NCBI GenBank assembly: GCA_944390495.1
Contig: CALXQE010000025.1
Coordinates: 54,362 to 118,361 of the forward strand
Reading direction: 5' to 3'
Length of the DNA: 64,000 nucleotides
Origin: an uncultured Clostridia bacterium
GTDB taxonomy: Bacteria; Bacillota; Clostridia; UBA1381
Shown here: positions 24,936 to 33,765 of the stretch, in pieces
Layout of the letters: every line of letters starts with the position of its first letter
How positions within the stretch are numbered: the stretch's first letter is position 1
The notes under the pieces: model-generated
Seen by the model: the letters and a program-made list of their open reading frames with translations, nothing else
Database searches by the model: none
Told to the model about the DNA's origin: nothing
Translations under genes and position numbers: made by a program

Positions 24936-25946
24936 ATGGCTTTATTTGAAAGTTATGAAAGAAGAATAGATCAAATCAATGCCGAGCTTAATAAGCATGG
25001 TATTTCATCAATAGAAGAAGCAAAGCAGATTTGTGATAACGCAGGCGTTGACGCTTACGGAATCGCAAAAGAAATTCAGCCAATCTGTTTTGAAAATGCA
25101 GGCTGGGCATATACAGTAGGTGCTGCAATAGCAATCAAAGACGGTGTTAAGACAGCTGCTGAAGCTGCTGAAAAAATCGGTCTTGGTCTTCAGTCATTCT
25201 GTATTCCGGGTTCAGTTGCAGACGATAGAAAAGTTGGTATAGGTCACGGTAACCTTGGTGCAATGCTGCTTCGTGACGAAACAAAGTGTTTCGCATTCCT
25301 TGCTGGTCACGAATCATTCGCAGCTGCTGAAGGTGCCATCGGTCTTGCAAGAAGTGCAAACAAGGCTCGTAAGGAAGATTTAAGAGTTATCCTTAACGGT
25401 CTTGGTAAAGACGCTGCACAGATTATTTCAAGAATCAATGGCTTTACTTATGTTCAGACAAAGTTTGACTACTACACAGGTAAAGTAGAAATCGTTAAAG
25501 AAACAGCTTACTCAAAGGGCGAAAGAGCAAAGGTTCGCTGCTACGGTGCAGACGACGTTCGTGAAGGCGTTGCAATCATGCACCTTGAGGGCGTTGACGT
25601 ATCTATCACAGGTAACTCAACTAACCCAACAAGATTCCAACACCCAGTTGCAGGTACATATAAGAAAGAATGTATCGAACAGGGTAAGAAATACTTCTCA
25701 GTTGCATCAGGCGGCGGTACAGGTAGAACTCTTCACCCGGATAACATGGCTGCAGGTCCTGCTTCATACGGTATGACTGATACAATGGGACGTATGCACT
25801 CAGACGCTCAGTTCGCAGGTTCATCATCAGTTCCGGCTCACGTTGAAATGATGGGACTTATCGGTGCAGGTAACAACCCAATGGTTGGTATGACAGTTGC
25901 AGTTGCAGTTGCTATTGAAGAAGCTGCAAAGGCAGGTAAGTTCTAA
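24936..25946 (+). CDS. GGGtGRT protein
   Basis: 336 residues; contains the naming motif SGGGTGRTLHPDNM near residue 270, and a C-terminal AHVEMMGLIGAGNNPMVG. Conserved in anaerobes with the NifU-like gene but not biochemically assigned as far as I know. GGGAGG lies upstream. No transmembrane segment or signal peptide; the Gly-rich motif suggests nucleotide or cofactor binding, which is inference. Confidence 0.85.
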   Translation: MALFESYERRIDQINAELNKHGISSIEEAKQICDNAGVDAYGIAKEIQPICFENAGWAYTVGAAIAIKDGVKTAAEAAEKIGLGLQSFCIPGSVADDRKVGIGHGNLGAMLLRDETKCFAFLAGHESFAAAEGAIGLARSANKARKEDLRVILNGLGKDAAQIISRINGFTYVQTKFDYYTGKVEIVKETAYSKGERAKVRCYGADDVREGVAIMHLEGVDVSITGNSTNPTRFQHPVAGTYKKECIEQGKKYFSVASGGGTGRTLHPDNMAAGPASYGMTDTMGRMHSDAQFAGSSSVPAHVEMMGLIGAGNNPMVGMTVAVAVAIEEAAKAGKF

Positions 25947-25967
25947 TTTATACGGAATAAAAACATC

Positions 25968-26003
25968 AAAATAGGACACATCATTGATGTGCCCTATTTT
26001 TTT
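25968..26003 (+). terminator. Terminator after the GGGtGRT gene
   Basis: Stem TAGGACACATCA with TGATGTGCCCTA (one mismatch), followed by T7. Confidence 0.85.
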
Positions 26004-26005
26004 AC

Positions 26006-26032
26006 AATAAAAAAGGCGGCATATCCGCCGCC
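26006..26032 (-). terminator. Terminator of the stalk-domain protein gene
   Basis: GGCGGC and GCCGCC arms then TTTTTT on the minus strand. Confidence 0.85.
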
Positions 26033-26040
26033 ATTTTAGT

Positions 26041-27405
26041 TTAATCTACTGACATACCTAATTCATCTATACTTACATCAAAGCCTAACTCTATCAATGC
26101 CGTCTCTATTCCAGATACCGCTAATTTAACATATTTTTGTGCTATATCATCAAAATAAGAATTCGAACTACTAATCTTTATTAGTTTTGAATCTGCAAAT
26201 TCACCCAGCCATGAATACTCATCTCCACTTGAAAATTCAACTACGAAAAAAGCACCTGTATTCTCATCCTTTTTAGGTGTGCATAATACAGTATATGTAC
26301 CACCACTCGATGCAACACTCTCAAACATAATACCTAGTTCCTCTTTTTGAGGATTGTAATTAAAAAAGTATGTTAATGATTTATAAGTAGATATTGCAGA
26401 ATAAGAGCCATTCCTATATGTTCCTTTATTGATAAGCTCATTTTTCAATTTATCATATCCTGACAATGAGTCGTTATTAGTTACATTATCTTTGTCATCT
26501 GCATTATTCACGCTATTGCCATTATCATTGACAACAGTTTGATTTTCCATCACCGCTTTTTCTCCAGTATACGAATAAAATTCAATTCTTACAGCATTGT
26601 CAATAACATATTCATCAACAAATTTTTCAATTAAAACATTATATTCAACATTTGGAGCAACATCATGGAAAAACCATACTTCGTCAAGCACCCTGTTATT
26701 TGAATCATAAAAATATACTTTTACATCTGCCATATCACCATCCACAACACCTTGCATACTACAAGAAACTTGATAATCGCCAATAGATGTTTTTTCACAT
26801 TTTGTAAAAACAAGCGAAGAAATCTTATTTGTCATCCAGTATTCTCCTGTTGAATAATTACGTTTTACCACCATTGGACCATATTCACGATTCAATTCAA
26901 TAGAACCATTTTCTGTTTGCGACGATTGTATTTCTTTTGGCGTTTCAGTTGTTGATGGAAAACTACTACTATTATCAGATGAAATAGTAACTGTTTTGTT
27001 ATCCCCATTCCAGTCAACTGTTGTGTTGTAAGCCTCAGAAATTGCTCTTACAGGAACTAGTGTTCTTTCGTCTACAATACAAGCTGGGCTATCAAGTGTA
27101 ACAATACTATCATTTACATACATTATACTGCTGTCAATAGTAAGTTTAATTGTTACATCATTCTTTGTTGATGTAACTGTTTGTGTATCCTGATCCCAGT
27201 CAACGCTTGCTCCAAGTGCTTCAAATATCGCTCTTAAAGGTACCATTGTCCTGTCATTAATGATTTGTGGTGGCACATCAAACGATAATTCTTCCCCATC
27301 AAGAACTACCTTAATATCATCATTTGCCATGGCTATATTTGCTGTCGCTGTCATCATCAATATTGTGGATAATACACTGCATAAAATTTGTTTTAATAGT
27401 TTCAT
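26041..27405 (-). CDS. Secreted stalk-domain (copper amine oxidase N-like) protein
   Basis: 454 residues. Signal peptide about 1-27, ending ANIAMA. Residues 30-145 hold two copies of the amine-oxidase N-terminal repeat: DRTMVPLRAIFEALGASVDW and ERTLVPVRAISEAYNTTVDW. A Ser/Thr-rich spacer (about 150-170), a beta domain with WFFHDVAPNVEYNVL (about 180-285), an Asn/Asp-rich linker and a final alpha/beta domain (about 320-454) follow. The repeats act as an extracellular stalk in clostridial exoproteins, with no oxidase active site. Function of the rest unknown. Divergent from an XRE regulator, with shared operator-like boxes. Confidence 0.8.
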   Translation of the reverse strand: MKLLKQILCSVLSTILMMTATANIAMANDDIKVVLDGEELSFDVPPQIINDRTMVPLRAIFEALGASVDWDQDTQTVTSTKNDVTIKLTIDSSIMYVNDSIVTLDSPACIVDERTLVPVRAISEAYNTTVDWNGDNKTVTISSDNSSSFPSTTETPKEIQSSQTENGSIELNREYGPMVVKRNYSTGEYWMTNKISSLVFTKCEKTSIGDYQVSCSMQGVVDGDMADVKVYFYDSNNRVLDEVWFFHDVAPNVEYNVLIEKFVDEYVIDNAVRIEFYSYTGEKAVMENQTVVNDNGNSVNNADDKDNVTNNDSLSGYDKLKNELINKGTYRNGSYSAISTYKSLTYFFNYNPQKEELGIMFESVASSGGTYTVLCTPKKDENTGAFFVVEFSSGDEYSWLGEFADSKLIKISSSNSYFDDIAQKYVKLAVSGIETALIELGFDVSIDELGMSVD

Positions 27406-27422
27406 AAAAACTACCTCCTTTT

Positions 27423-27480
27423 ATTCGTTTTACGCATAATATTATACCATTAATTACATATAATGTCAAGTAAAACGAAT
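27423..27480. promoter_or_regulatory. Paired operator boxes between stalk and XRE genes
   Basis: ATTCGTTTTAC at 27423-27433 and its perfect inverted copy GTAAAACGAAT at 27470-27480. One abuts the -35 and the other lies at the expected +1 of the stalk gene promoter; the second also abuts a TATAAT facing the XRE gene. They are likely sites of the neighbouring XRE protein. Confidence 0.6.
27441..27469 (-). promoter_or_regulatory. Sigma-A promoter of the stalk-domain gene
   Basis: Perfect TTGACA, 17 bases, TATAAT, framed by the two operator boxes. Confidence 0.8.
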
Positions 27481-27519
27481 ATAATTATTCATATAAAGTA
27501 TTAAAAGGTGGTTGTATTT

Positions 27520-27852
27520 ATGAAAAGAATTGCAGAATTAAGAAAAGAAAAACACTTAAATCAAGTAGGCTTAGGTTTAAAACTCAATGTATCTCAAAAA
27601 ATGATAAGTGCCTACGAAAATGGAACCCATCAACCCAGTGTTGATACTTTAATTCAAATGTCAAATATTTTTGGAGTTTCTGTCGATTATATAATCGAAA
27701 ATACAGATATACGAGTACCTGCCGAGAAATTTTCAAAAGATGGCTTAACTTCAAAAGAAATTGAATTATTAGACATATTTAAAGAATTAGACGCAGAAAA
27801 ACAACAAATGGCTTTAGGCATATTGTTTACACTTAAACATTACAAAAACTAA
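27520..27852 (+). CDS. XRE-family transcriptional regulator
   Basis: 110 residues from ATG 27520 (AAAGGTGG 8 bases upstream). Residues 1-58 are a helix-turn-helix with LNQVGLGLKLNVSQKMISAYE. A helical C-terminus follows with EIELLDIFKELDAEKQQMALG, common in small dimerising XRE repressors. Divergent from the secreted stalk protein and probably controls it and itself. Confidence 0.85.
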   Translation: MKRIAELRKEKHLNQVGLGLKLNVSQKMISAYENGTHQPSVDTLIQMSNIFGVSVDYIIENTDIRVPAEKFSKDGLTSKEIELLDIFKELDAEKQQMALGILFTLKHYKN

Positions 27853-27943
27853 AACATCTATATAAATTTAAAATAAGTTTAATATAACATGTGTATCTGA
27901 TTTAATATATATTATTTTTGTATACTTTTCTTTTAAATATTCA

Positions 27944-27972
27944 TTGAAAAATAGTAGATACTATGGTATTAT
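27944..27972 (+). promoter_or_regulatory. Promoter of the O-acetylhomoserine sulfhydrylase gene
   Basis: TTGAAA, 17 bases, TATTAT; the leader of about 25 bases is too short for a SAM riboswitch or T-box. Confidence 0.6.
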
Positions 27973-28004
27973 ATAAATATATTTAATGAAGGGTGTGATT
28001 TAAT

Positions 28005-29270
28005 TTGAAAATAGAAACAAAATGTATTCAGGAGGGCTATAAGCCGAAAAACGGTGAACCGAGAGTTTTGCCGATTTATCAAAGTACAACATTTAAGTAT
28101 GATTCTTCAGAATTTATGGGCAAGCTTTTTGACCTTGAAGAAAATGGTTATTTTTACACAAGACTTGCAAATCCGACAGTTGGATGTGTAGAAGAAAAAA
28201 TTGCCTCACTTGAAGGCGGCGTAGGTGCAATGATGACTTCATCAGGACAAGCTGCTACTATGTTTGCAGTTATGACAATAGCCGGTGCAGGCGACCACAT
28301 AGTATGCTCATCATCAGTGTACGGCGGTACTTTTAATCTTTTTGATGTAACACTTAGAAGATTCGGAATAGACGTAACATTTGTAAATCCCGACGATGAT
28401 TACGAAACAATCTCAAAGGCATTTAAGGATAATACAAAGGCACTTTTCGGCGAAACAATAGCTAATCCTGCTCTTACGGTACTTGACATAGAAAAATTTG
28501 CAAAAATTGCACATGACCATAAAGTTCCTCTTATAGTTGACAATACCTTTGCAACTCCTGTACTATGTAATCCGTTCAAGTTTGGCGTCGATATAATAAC
28601 TCACTCAACTTCAAAATATATGGACGGTCACGCTGTATCACTTGGCGGTGTTGTTATAGACAGCGGTAATTTTGATTGGGCTGCGTCAGGTAAATTCCCT
28701 GAATTTACAACTCCTGACGAGTCTTATCACGGTATTGTTTATTCTGAGCATTTCGGAAATGCTGCATTTATTGCAAAGGCAAGAGTACAGCTTATGCGTG
28801 ATTTAGGTTCAACACCTTCACCGCAAAACGCATTTTTACTTAACTTAGGACTTGAAACACTTCATCTTCGTATGCCACGTCACAGCGAAAACGCAAAGAA
28901 GATAGCGGAATTTCTTGAAAATGATGATAGAGTTGCATGGGTTAATTACCCGGGACTTGAAACAAGCAAGTATAAACCGCTTGTTGATAAATATCTTCCT
29001 AACGGTGCAAGCGGAGTTGTTTCTTTCGGCGTAAAAGGCGGACGTGAAGCTGCAACAAAATTCCTTGATTCACTAAAACTTGCCGCTATCGTAACACACG
29101 TTGCAGACGCAAGAACATGTGCACTTCACCCTGCAAGTACAACACATCGTCAAATGACTGACGAACAGCTTGTAGAATGTGGTATAAGTGCAGACCTTGT
29201 ACGTCTTAGTGTTGGTATTGAAAATGTTGACGATATTATTGCAGATATTGATAACGCACTTGGTAAATAA
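28005..29270 (+). CDS. O-acetylhomoserine sulfhydrylase (Cys/Met metabolism PLP enzyme)
   Basis: 421 residues. PLP lysine in HSTSKYMDGHAV; SSGQAATMFAV near residue 80 and ANPTVGCVEEKI are typical of the Cys/Met metabolism PLP family. The extended central insert with FPEFTTPDESYHGIVY is characteristic of MetY-type O-acetylhomoserine sulfhydrylases rather than methionine gamma-lyase. It would form homocysteine from O-acetylhomoserine and sulfide, feeding MetH encoded at 45 kb. TTG start at 28005 with GAAGGGTG upstream. Confidence 0.85.
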   Translation: MKIETKCIQEGYKPKNGEPRVLPIYQSTTFKYDSSEFMGKLFDLEENGYFYTRLANPTVGCVEEKIASLEGGVGAMMTSSGQAATMFAVMTIAGAGDHIVCSSSVYGGTFNLFDVTLRRFGIDVTFVNPDDDYETISKAFKDNTKALFGETIANPALTVLDIEKFAKIAHDHKVPLIVDNTFATPVLCNPFKFGVDIITHSTSKYMDGHAVSLGGVVIDSGNFDWAASGKFPEFTTPDESYHGIVYSEHFGNAAFIAKARVQLMRDLGSTPSPQNAFLLNLGLETLHLRMPRHSENAKKIAEFLENDDRVAWVNYPGLETSKYKPLVDKYLPNGASGVVSFGVKGGREAATKFLDSLKLAAIVTHVADARTCALHPASTTHRQMTDEQLVECGISADLVRLSVGIENVDDIIADIDNALGK

Positions 29271-29274
29271 AAAA

Positions 29275-29300
29275 AGCCGGCTAAAAAGCCGGCATTTTTT
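29275..29300. terminator. Bidirectional terminator
   Basis: AGCCGGCT with AGCCGGC(A); T-tracts on both strands serve the sulfhydrylase gene and the convergent lipoprotein gene. Confidence 0.88.
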
Positions 29301-29302
29301 AT

Positions 29303-29929
29303 TTAGTTGAAAGTTTTTGATAATCTCAAATCAGAAATATTTGTATCAAATGCTGTTACATCAATAACAAACTGCTGTGATGGGTCAGATAACTTGAATG
29401 CCTTTTGAATTGTTATGTCTTCACCCGGCTGTACGTTTTCTGACATAGCAAGAAGTTCTACACCTTCTACACCTGATACTACTGCCTGAGGAAGTCTGTT
29501 TCCGTTTGCATCATAAGCCTCAACAACTATTGCACCTGTAAAAGGCATTGCTTCACTGCTGTTATTTTCATAATCGAATGATACAACTGCAACACTTCCG
29601 CCTTCATAGTCGATAACCTTTGCATCTTCTATTGATACTTTGTAGTCACCAAACTCAGCCTCGTGATTCTTGTCGTCCTGTTCCTTTGCCTCAGTACCTG
29701 CAACTGCGTCCATATTAACCTTTTCTGAATAATTCTCATCTGTGCTGCCGCCAGCTGATGAACCGTTTTCAATACCGTCAGCATTCCCGCCGTTTTCATA
29801 AGCCCCTGACGCATCTGCTTGTTCCGGCTTTTTAGTAGCTTCACTTTCATTGTTTGATTGCTGTCCGCAGCCCGCTGCAGAAATAGCAACTGCTGCAATT
29901 ATAGATAACATAAGTAATTTCTTTTTCAT
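29303..29929 (-). CDS. DUF5067 lipoprotein
   Basis: 208 residues. Signal peptide with lipobox ISAAGC (Cys near residue 21), then a low-complexity linker of about 70 residues rich in N, G, S, E, then an immunoglobulin-like domain (about 95-208) with VAVVSFDYENNSSEAMPF and VQPGEDITIQKAF, as in DUF5067/DUF4352 surface lipoproteins. Anchored to the outer face of the membrane; binding partner unknown. Confidence 0.8.
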   Translation of the reverse strand: MKKKLLMLSIIAAVAISAAGCGQQSNNESEATKKPEQADASGAYENGGNADGIENGSSAGGSTDENYSEKVNMDAVAGTEAKEQDDKNHEAEFGDYKVSIEDAKVIDYEGGSVAVVSFDYENNSSEAMPFTGAIVVEAYDANGNRLPQAVVSGVEGVELLAMSENVQPGEDITIQKAFKLSDPSQQFVIDVTAFDTNISDLRLSKTFN

Positions 29930-29979
29930 ATTAAAAACTCCTTTTAAATCAAACTAATTCTTATTAAACCATCAAACAT

Positions 29980-30008
29980 ATACTAACATAACACCACCAC
30001 AAAATCAA
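29980..30008 (-). promoter_or_regulatory. Weak promoter of the lipoprotein gene
   Basis: TTGATT, 17 bases, TAGTAT on the minus strand. Confidence 0.45.
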
Positions 30009-30040
30009 GCAAAACACAAAAAATTCATAATCTATTCACA

Positions 30041-30069
30041 TTGACATAATACTCCATAGGTTATATAAT
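30041..30069 (+). promoter_or_regulatory. Sigma-A promoter of the HAD-malQ operon
   Basis: Perfect TTGACA, 17 bases, TATAAT, preceding five tightly packed genes. Confidence 0.8.
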
Positions 30070-30091
30070 TAATACATTAGGAGTGATAATT

Positions 30092-30754
30092 ATGAGTAAT
30101 ATAAAAGCGTGTATATTCGACCTTGACGGTACACTTACAGATACAATAAGAGCTATTGCCCACTTTGGGAATCTTGCATTAGGTGCTTTCGGTATGCCTC
30201 CCATACCGACGGAGGACTACAAAATATATGTAGGTGACGGACGTGATAAACTTATTCACCGCATACTTAATGTATATGATAATGACAATGAAGAAATGTT
30301 TGAAAAAGTACGGAAAGTGTACGACGAAAATTACGAAAAAGATTATTTGTATGATACAGATGCTTATGACGGAATAAAAGAACTTCTTTCAGAATTAAAA
30401 AATAAGAATATAAAAATTGCAGTGTGTTCAAATAAACCCGATAATGTTGTACACTTTGTTACTGACACAATTTTCGGCGAAAATTATTTTGACGCTGTAA
30501 GCGGAGTTATAGACGGTATGCCGACAAAACCCAATCCATACACTCCACTTAAAATAGCCGAAAAACTTGGTGTTAGAACTGATGAATGTTTGTTTTTAGG
30601 TGATACAAATGTAGATATATTTACTGCGAAAAATGCAAAAATGACATCTGTCGGTGTACTTTGGGGATTTAGAACACGTGATGAACTTGTACAGGCAGGA
30701 GCAGATTATATAGCTGAAAAACCGCAGGTTATCCTGCAGCTTACAGCAGATTAA
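30092..30754 (+). CDS. HAD-superfamily phosphatase (phosphoglycolate phosphatase-like)
   Basis: 220 residues from ATG 30092 (AGGAG upstream). HAD motif I is FDLDGTLTDT, motif II CSNKPD, motif III the Lys in MPTKPNPYTP, and motif IV GDTNVDIFTAK. A helical cap between motifs I and II makes it a type C1 enzyme like Gph. Substrate not determinable; phosphoglycolate or another small phosphoester is likely. First gene of the operon with malQ. Confidence 0.85.
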   Translation: MSNIKACIFDLDGTLTDTIRAIAHFGNLALGAFGMPPIPTEDYKIYVGDGRDKLIHRILNVYDNDNEEMFEKVRKVYDENYEKDYLYDTDAYDGIKELLSELKNKNIKIAVCSNKPDNVVHFVTDTIFGENYFDAVSGVIDGMPTKPNPYTPLKIAEKLGVRTDECLFLGDTNVDIFTAKNAKMTSVGVLWGFRTRDELVQAGADYIAEKPQVILQLTAD

Positions 30755-30769
30755 TTTAGGAGGGTAAAT

Positions 30770-32254
30770 ATGAGAACAAGCGGAATTTTAATGCACATTT
30801 CATCATTACCATCGGATTACGGTATCGGTACGATGGGTATAGAAGCATATAAATTTGTAGATTTTTTAAAAAATGCCCATCAGCGTATGTGGCAGATTTT
30901 ACCGGTAGGTCCCACAAGTTATGGCGATTCACCGTACCAGTCTTTTTCTACAAATGCAGGTAATCCATACTTTATTGACCTTGATATTTTGACAGAAAAG
31001 AGACTTTTGAAAAAAAATGATTACTGTAATTTAAACTGGGGCAAAGACAAAAAAGCCGTAGATTACGAACTTATTTATAAGAATAGGTTTAAGGTACTTA
31101 GAAAGGCATTTAATAACTTTAAAAAAGATATTCCTGACGCATTTAATAAATTTTTATCGGATAACGAAAAATGGGTTTCAAATTATGCCCTTTTCATGAG
31201 TATAAAAGACGAAAACGGCGGAAAAGCATGGCTTGAATGGGAAGATGGATTAAGGAAACGTAATCCGTCGTCACTTTGGGAATTTAAATCATCACACGAA
31301 GATGATGTAATGTTTTGGGAATATTTGCAGTTTGAATTTTTTGAACAATGGCATAAACTTAAAAAGTACGCAAATGATAACGGCATTTCAATAATCGGTG
31401 ATATACCTATTTATGTTGCTTTAGACAGTGCAGACGTATGGGTTTATAACGACCTTTTCGAGCTTGACGATGATTTAATGCCGACCGCAGTTGCAGGATG
31501 TCCTCCTGATGCCTTTTCCCCTACCGGTCAGCTTTGGGGAAACCCTCTTTATAATTGGGATAGACATAAAGAACTTGAATATAGTTGGTGGATAGACAGA
31601 ATAAAATCAGCCACAACGCTTTATGATATAGTAAGAATAGACCATTTCAGAGGTTTTGAAGGTTACTACTCTATTCCCTACGGAGACGAAACAGCTGAAA
31701 ATGGCGAATGGAAAAAAGGTCCGGGTATTGCTTTATTTAACACTGTTAAAGAAAAGCTTGGCGATCTTCCTATTATAGCTGAGGATTTAGGTTTTCTTAC
31801 TGAAGATGTGCATAAACTTCTTTCCGACTCAGGTTTCCCAGGTATGAAAGTGCTTGAATTTGCCTTTGATCCAAGAGAAGAAAGTAATTACTTACCCCAT
31901 ACATACACTAAAAACAGCGTTGTATATGTAGGTACACACGATAATGACACAATAAACGGCTGGATTGAGGAGCTTGATGAAGATACTATTGATTTTTGCA
32001 AAAAATACCTTGATGTAACAGAGAAAAAACAAATACACGATAAGCTTATAATCACAGCCCTTGCAAGTGTAAGTGACACTGCAATAATACAAATGCAGGA
32101 TTATTTAAATCTCGGCAGCGAAGCAAGAATGAATATTCCGTCTACTCTTGGTGGTAACTGGCAGTGGCGAATGGGTAAACGTGACGCAACGAAAAAACTT
32201 GCCGAAAAAATAGCAAACGTAACATCTATTTACGGAAGATGTGAAAGACTGTAA
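30770..32254 (+). CDS. malQ: 4-alpha-glucanotransferase
   Basis: 494 residues, GH77 amylomaltase. Catalytic nucleophile Asp in VRIDHFRGF, acid/base Glu in IIAEDLGFLT, and transition-state Asp in THDNDTINGW; also GDIPIYVALDSADVW and the 250s-loop region. It transfers glucan chains between maltodextrins in the cytoplasm, matching the phosphoglucomutase for glycogen/maltodextrin use. AGGAGGG precedes the ATG. The stop overlaps the next start (TAATG). Confidence 0.95.
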   Translation: MRTSGILMHISSLPSDYGIGTMGIEAYKFVDFLKNAHQRMWQILPVGPTSYGDSPYQSFSTNAGNPYFIDLDILTEKRLLKKNDYCNLNWGKDKKAVDYELIYKNRFKVLRKAFNNFKKDIPDAFNKFLSDNEKWVSNYALFMSIKDENGGKAWLEWEDGLRKRNPSSLWEFKSSHEDDVMFWEYLQFEFFEQWHKLKKYANDNGISIIGDIPIYVALDSADVWVYNDLFELDDDLMPTAVAGCPPDAFSPTGQLWGNPLYNWDRHKELEYSWWIDRIKSATTLYDIVRIDHFRGFEGYYSIPYGDETAENGEWKKGPGIALFNTVKEKLGDLPIIAEDLGFLTEDVHKLLSDSGFPGMKVLEFAFDPREESNYLPHTYTKNSVVYVGTHDNDTINGWIEELDEDTIDFCKKYLDVTEKKQIHDKLIITALASVSDTAIIQMQDYLNLGSEARMNIPSTLGGNWQWRMGKRDATKKLAEKIANVTSIYGRCERL

Positions 32255-32616
32255 TGCAGACAATTAATGAAGCACTCTTAAAACTTGAAAAATCAAAATT
32301 CAGAAGTAGTTTTCATTTAAAGAAAAGGGATATTGATTACATAAATCAAAAAGGAATTGATGTTATACGCCGTCATGCAGAGGATTTTGTAAGAACACGT
32401 CTATCGCCCGCATCAATACCAAACGACGGTAAACAAACACCAACCCATGGTCATCCCGTTTTTGTAGCACAGCATGCAACGGCATGCTGCTGCAGAGGTT
32501 GTCTTAATAAGTGGTATAAAGTACCAAAAAATATAGAACTTACAAAAATACAGCAGCAAAAAATAGTAAACTTAATAATATCATGGATAGAGCATGAATT
32601 AAGGAGAAATATATGA
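32254..32616 (+). CDS. DUF4186 protein
   Basis: 120 residues. The central HPVFVAQHATACCCRGCL and RLSPASIPNDGKQTPTHGHP are the DUF4186 signature; three to four clustered Cys and several His suggest a metal site. Function unknown. Coupled to malQ by TAATG and to the methyltransferase gene by ATGA. Confidence 0.8.
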   Translation: MQTINEALLKLEKSKFRSSFHLKKRDIDYINQKGIDVIRRHAEDFVRTRLSPASIPNDGKQTPTHGHPVFVAQHATACCCRGCLNKWYKVPKNIELTKIQQQKIVNLIISWIEHELRRNI

Positions 32617-33764
32617 ACAAAAAAACAGTTTCAAAGACATCACTGTTTTTCTCAGGACTTCTTTCAAGAATGGAGGAAAACAAAGATTTCTTCACAGATA
32701 TTACAATTAACTTCAAATCAGGTACAAAAATTTTCCCCGCAAAAATTCTTTATAGCAATGAAATTACATTAGATTATCAAGCGGTAAAGGCAGAATATAC
32801 AAAAGACAATATATGGGATAAAATAGCTGAAGAAATGCTAAAATACGACGAAGCCCAGATAATTTACAATGAACGCGGTGCAAGGATTGTTATTGATGCA
32901 AACGATAAAAAGGTCGGCATGCGTCACGAGGACACTCTAAATGAAGTAGATAAAACAAGTGTTGTACAGACGGGACGTGAGTATGTTGTAAATCCTTCCC
33001 TTGCAAAGGAGCTTTTAACAGAAATAGGTATACTTGCAAAAAACGGAAAAATAAAAAATGACAAAATAAGAAAGTATAATCAAATAGATTACTTTGTAGA
33101 ACTTATGCAGGGAGTTTTAAAAGAAATCGGTGACAGAGATGAGTATGTGATACTTGATGCTGCCTGCGGTAAAAGTTACCTGTCCTTTGTTATGAATTTT
33201 TACCTTAGGGAGATACTTAAAAAGAAGTGTCGGTTTATAGGTGTTGATTATTCAGAAACTGTCATTAACGCATCGAGAAAAATTGCAAAGAATTTAAACT
33301 ATAATAATATGGAATTTATAAAAGCAGATCTTACAGAGTACACACCGTCAGTTAGACCTGATATAGTAATTTCACTTCATGCCTGCGATACGGCAACGGA
33401 TATGGCATTAGCACTTGGTATTCGCTCAAAATCCCGTGCAATCGTTTCAGTACCGTGTTGTCATAAGGATATATTAAAACAGTATTCATATAAACCATTT
33501 GAAGCAATCACACGCCACGGAATATTAAAAGCACGTCTTGCAGATACTTTAACAGACGGACTTAGAACTACATATCTTGAAAGCGTTGGATACAAGGTAA
33601 GTATGATAGAATATATATCTCCCCTTGAAACACCGAAAAATATTATGATAAGGGCTGTATATACAGGAAAGATAAACGAAAAGTCGAAGGAAGAATTTGA
33701 AAACTTGAAAAAAATATTAAATGTAAAGCCTGCAATAGAACGATTTATGAAAGGTGATAGATAA
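32613..33764 (+). CDS. SAM-dependent methyltransferase (Methyltransf_32-like)
   Basis: 383 residues. An N-terminal accessory region (1-170) precedes a Rossmann methyltransferase core: YVILDAACGKSYLSF is the SAM-binding motif I, and VISLHACDTATDMAL with VSVPCCHKDI are hallmarks of the Methyltransf_32 (METTL25/GSTCD-like) group. An RNA or protein substrate is possible but not established. Fourth gene of the operon, with the start overlapping DUF4186. Confidence 0.75.
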   Translation: MNKKTVSKTSLFFSGLLSRMEENKDFFTDITINFKSGTKIFPAKILYSNEITLDYQAVKAEYTKDNIWDKIAEEMLKYDEAQIIYNERGARIVIDANDKKVGMRHEDTLNEVDKTSVVQTGREYVVNPSLAKELLTEIGILAKNGKIKNDKIRKYNQIDYFVELMQGVLKEIGDRDEYVILDAACGKSYLSFVMNFYLREILKKKCRFIGVDYSETVINASRKIAKNLNYNNMEFIKADLTEYTPSVRPDIVISLHACDTATDMALALGIRSKSRAIVSVPCCHKDILKQYSYKPFEAITRHGILKARLADTLTDGLRTTYLESVGYKVSMIEYISPLETPKNIMIRAVYTGKINEKSKEEFENLKKILNVKPAIERFMKGDR

Positions 33765-33765
33765 A

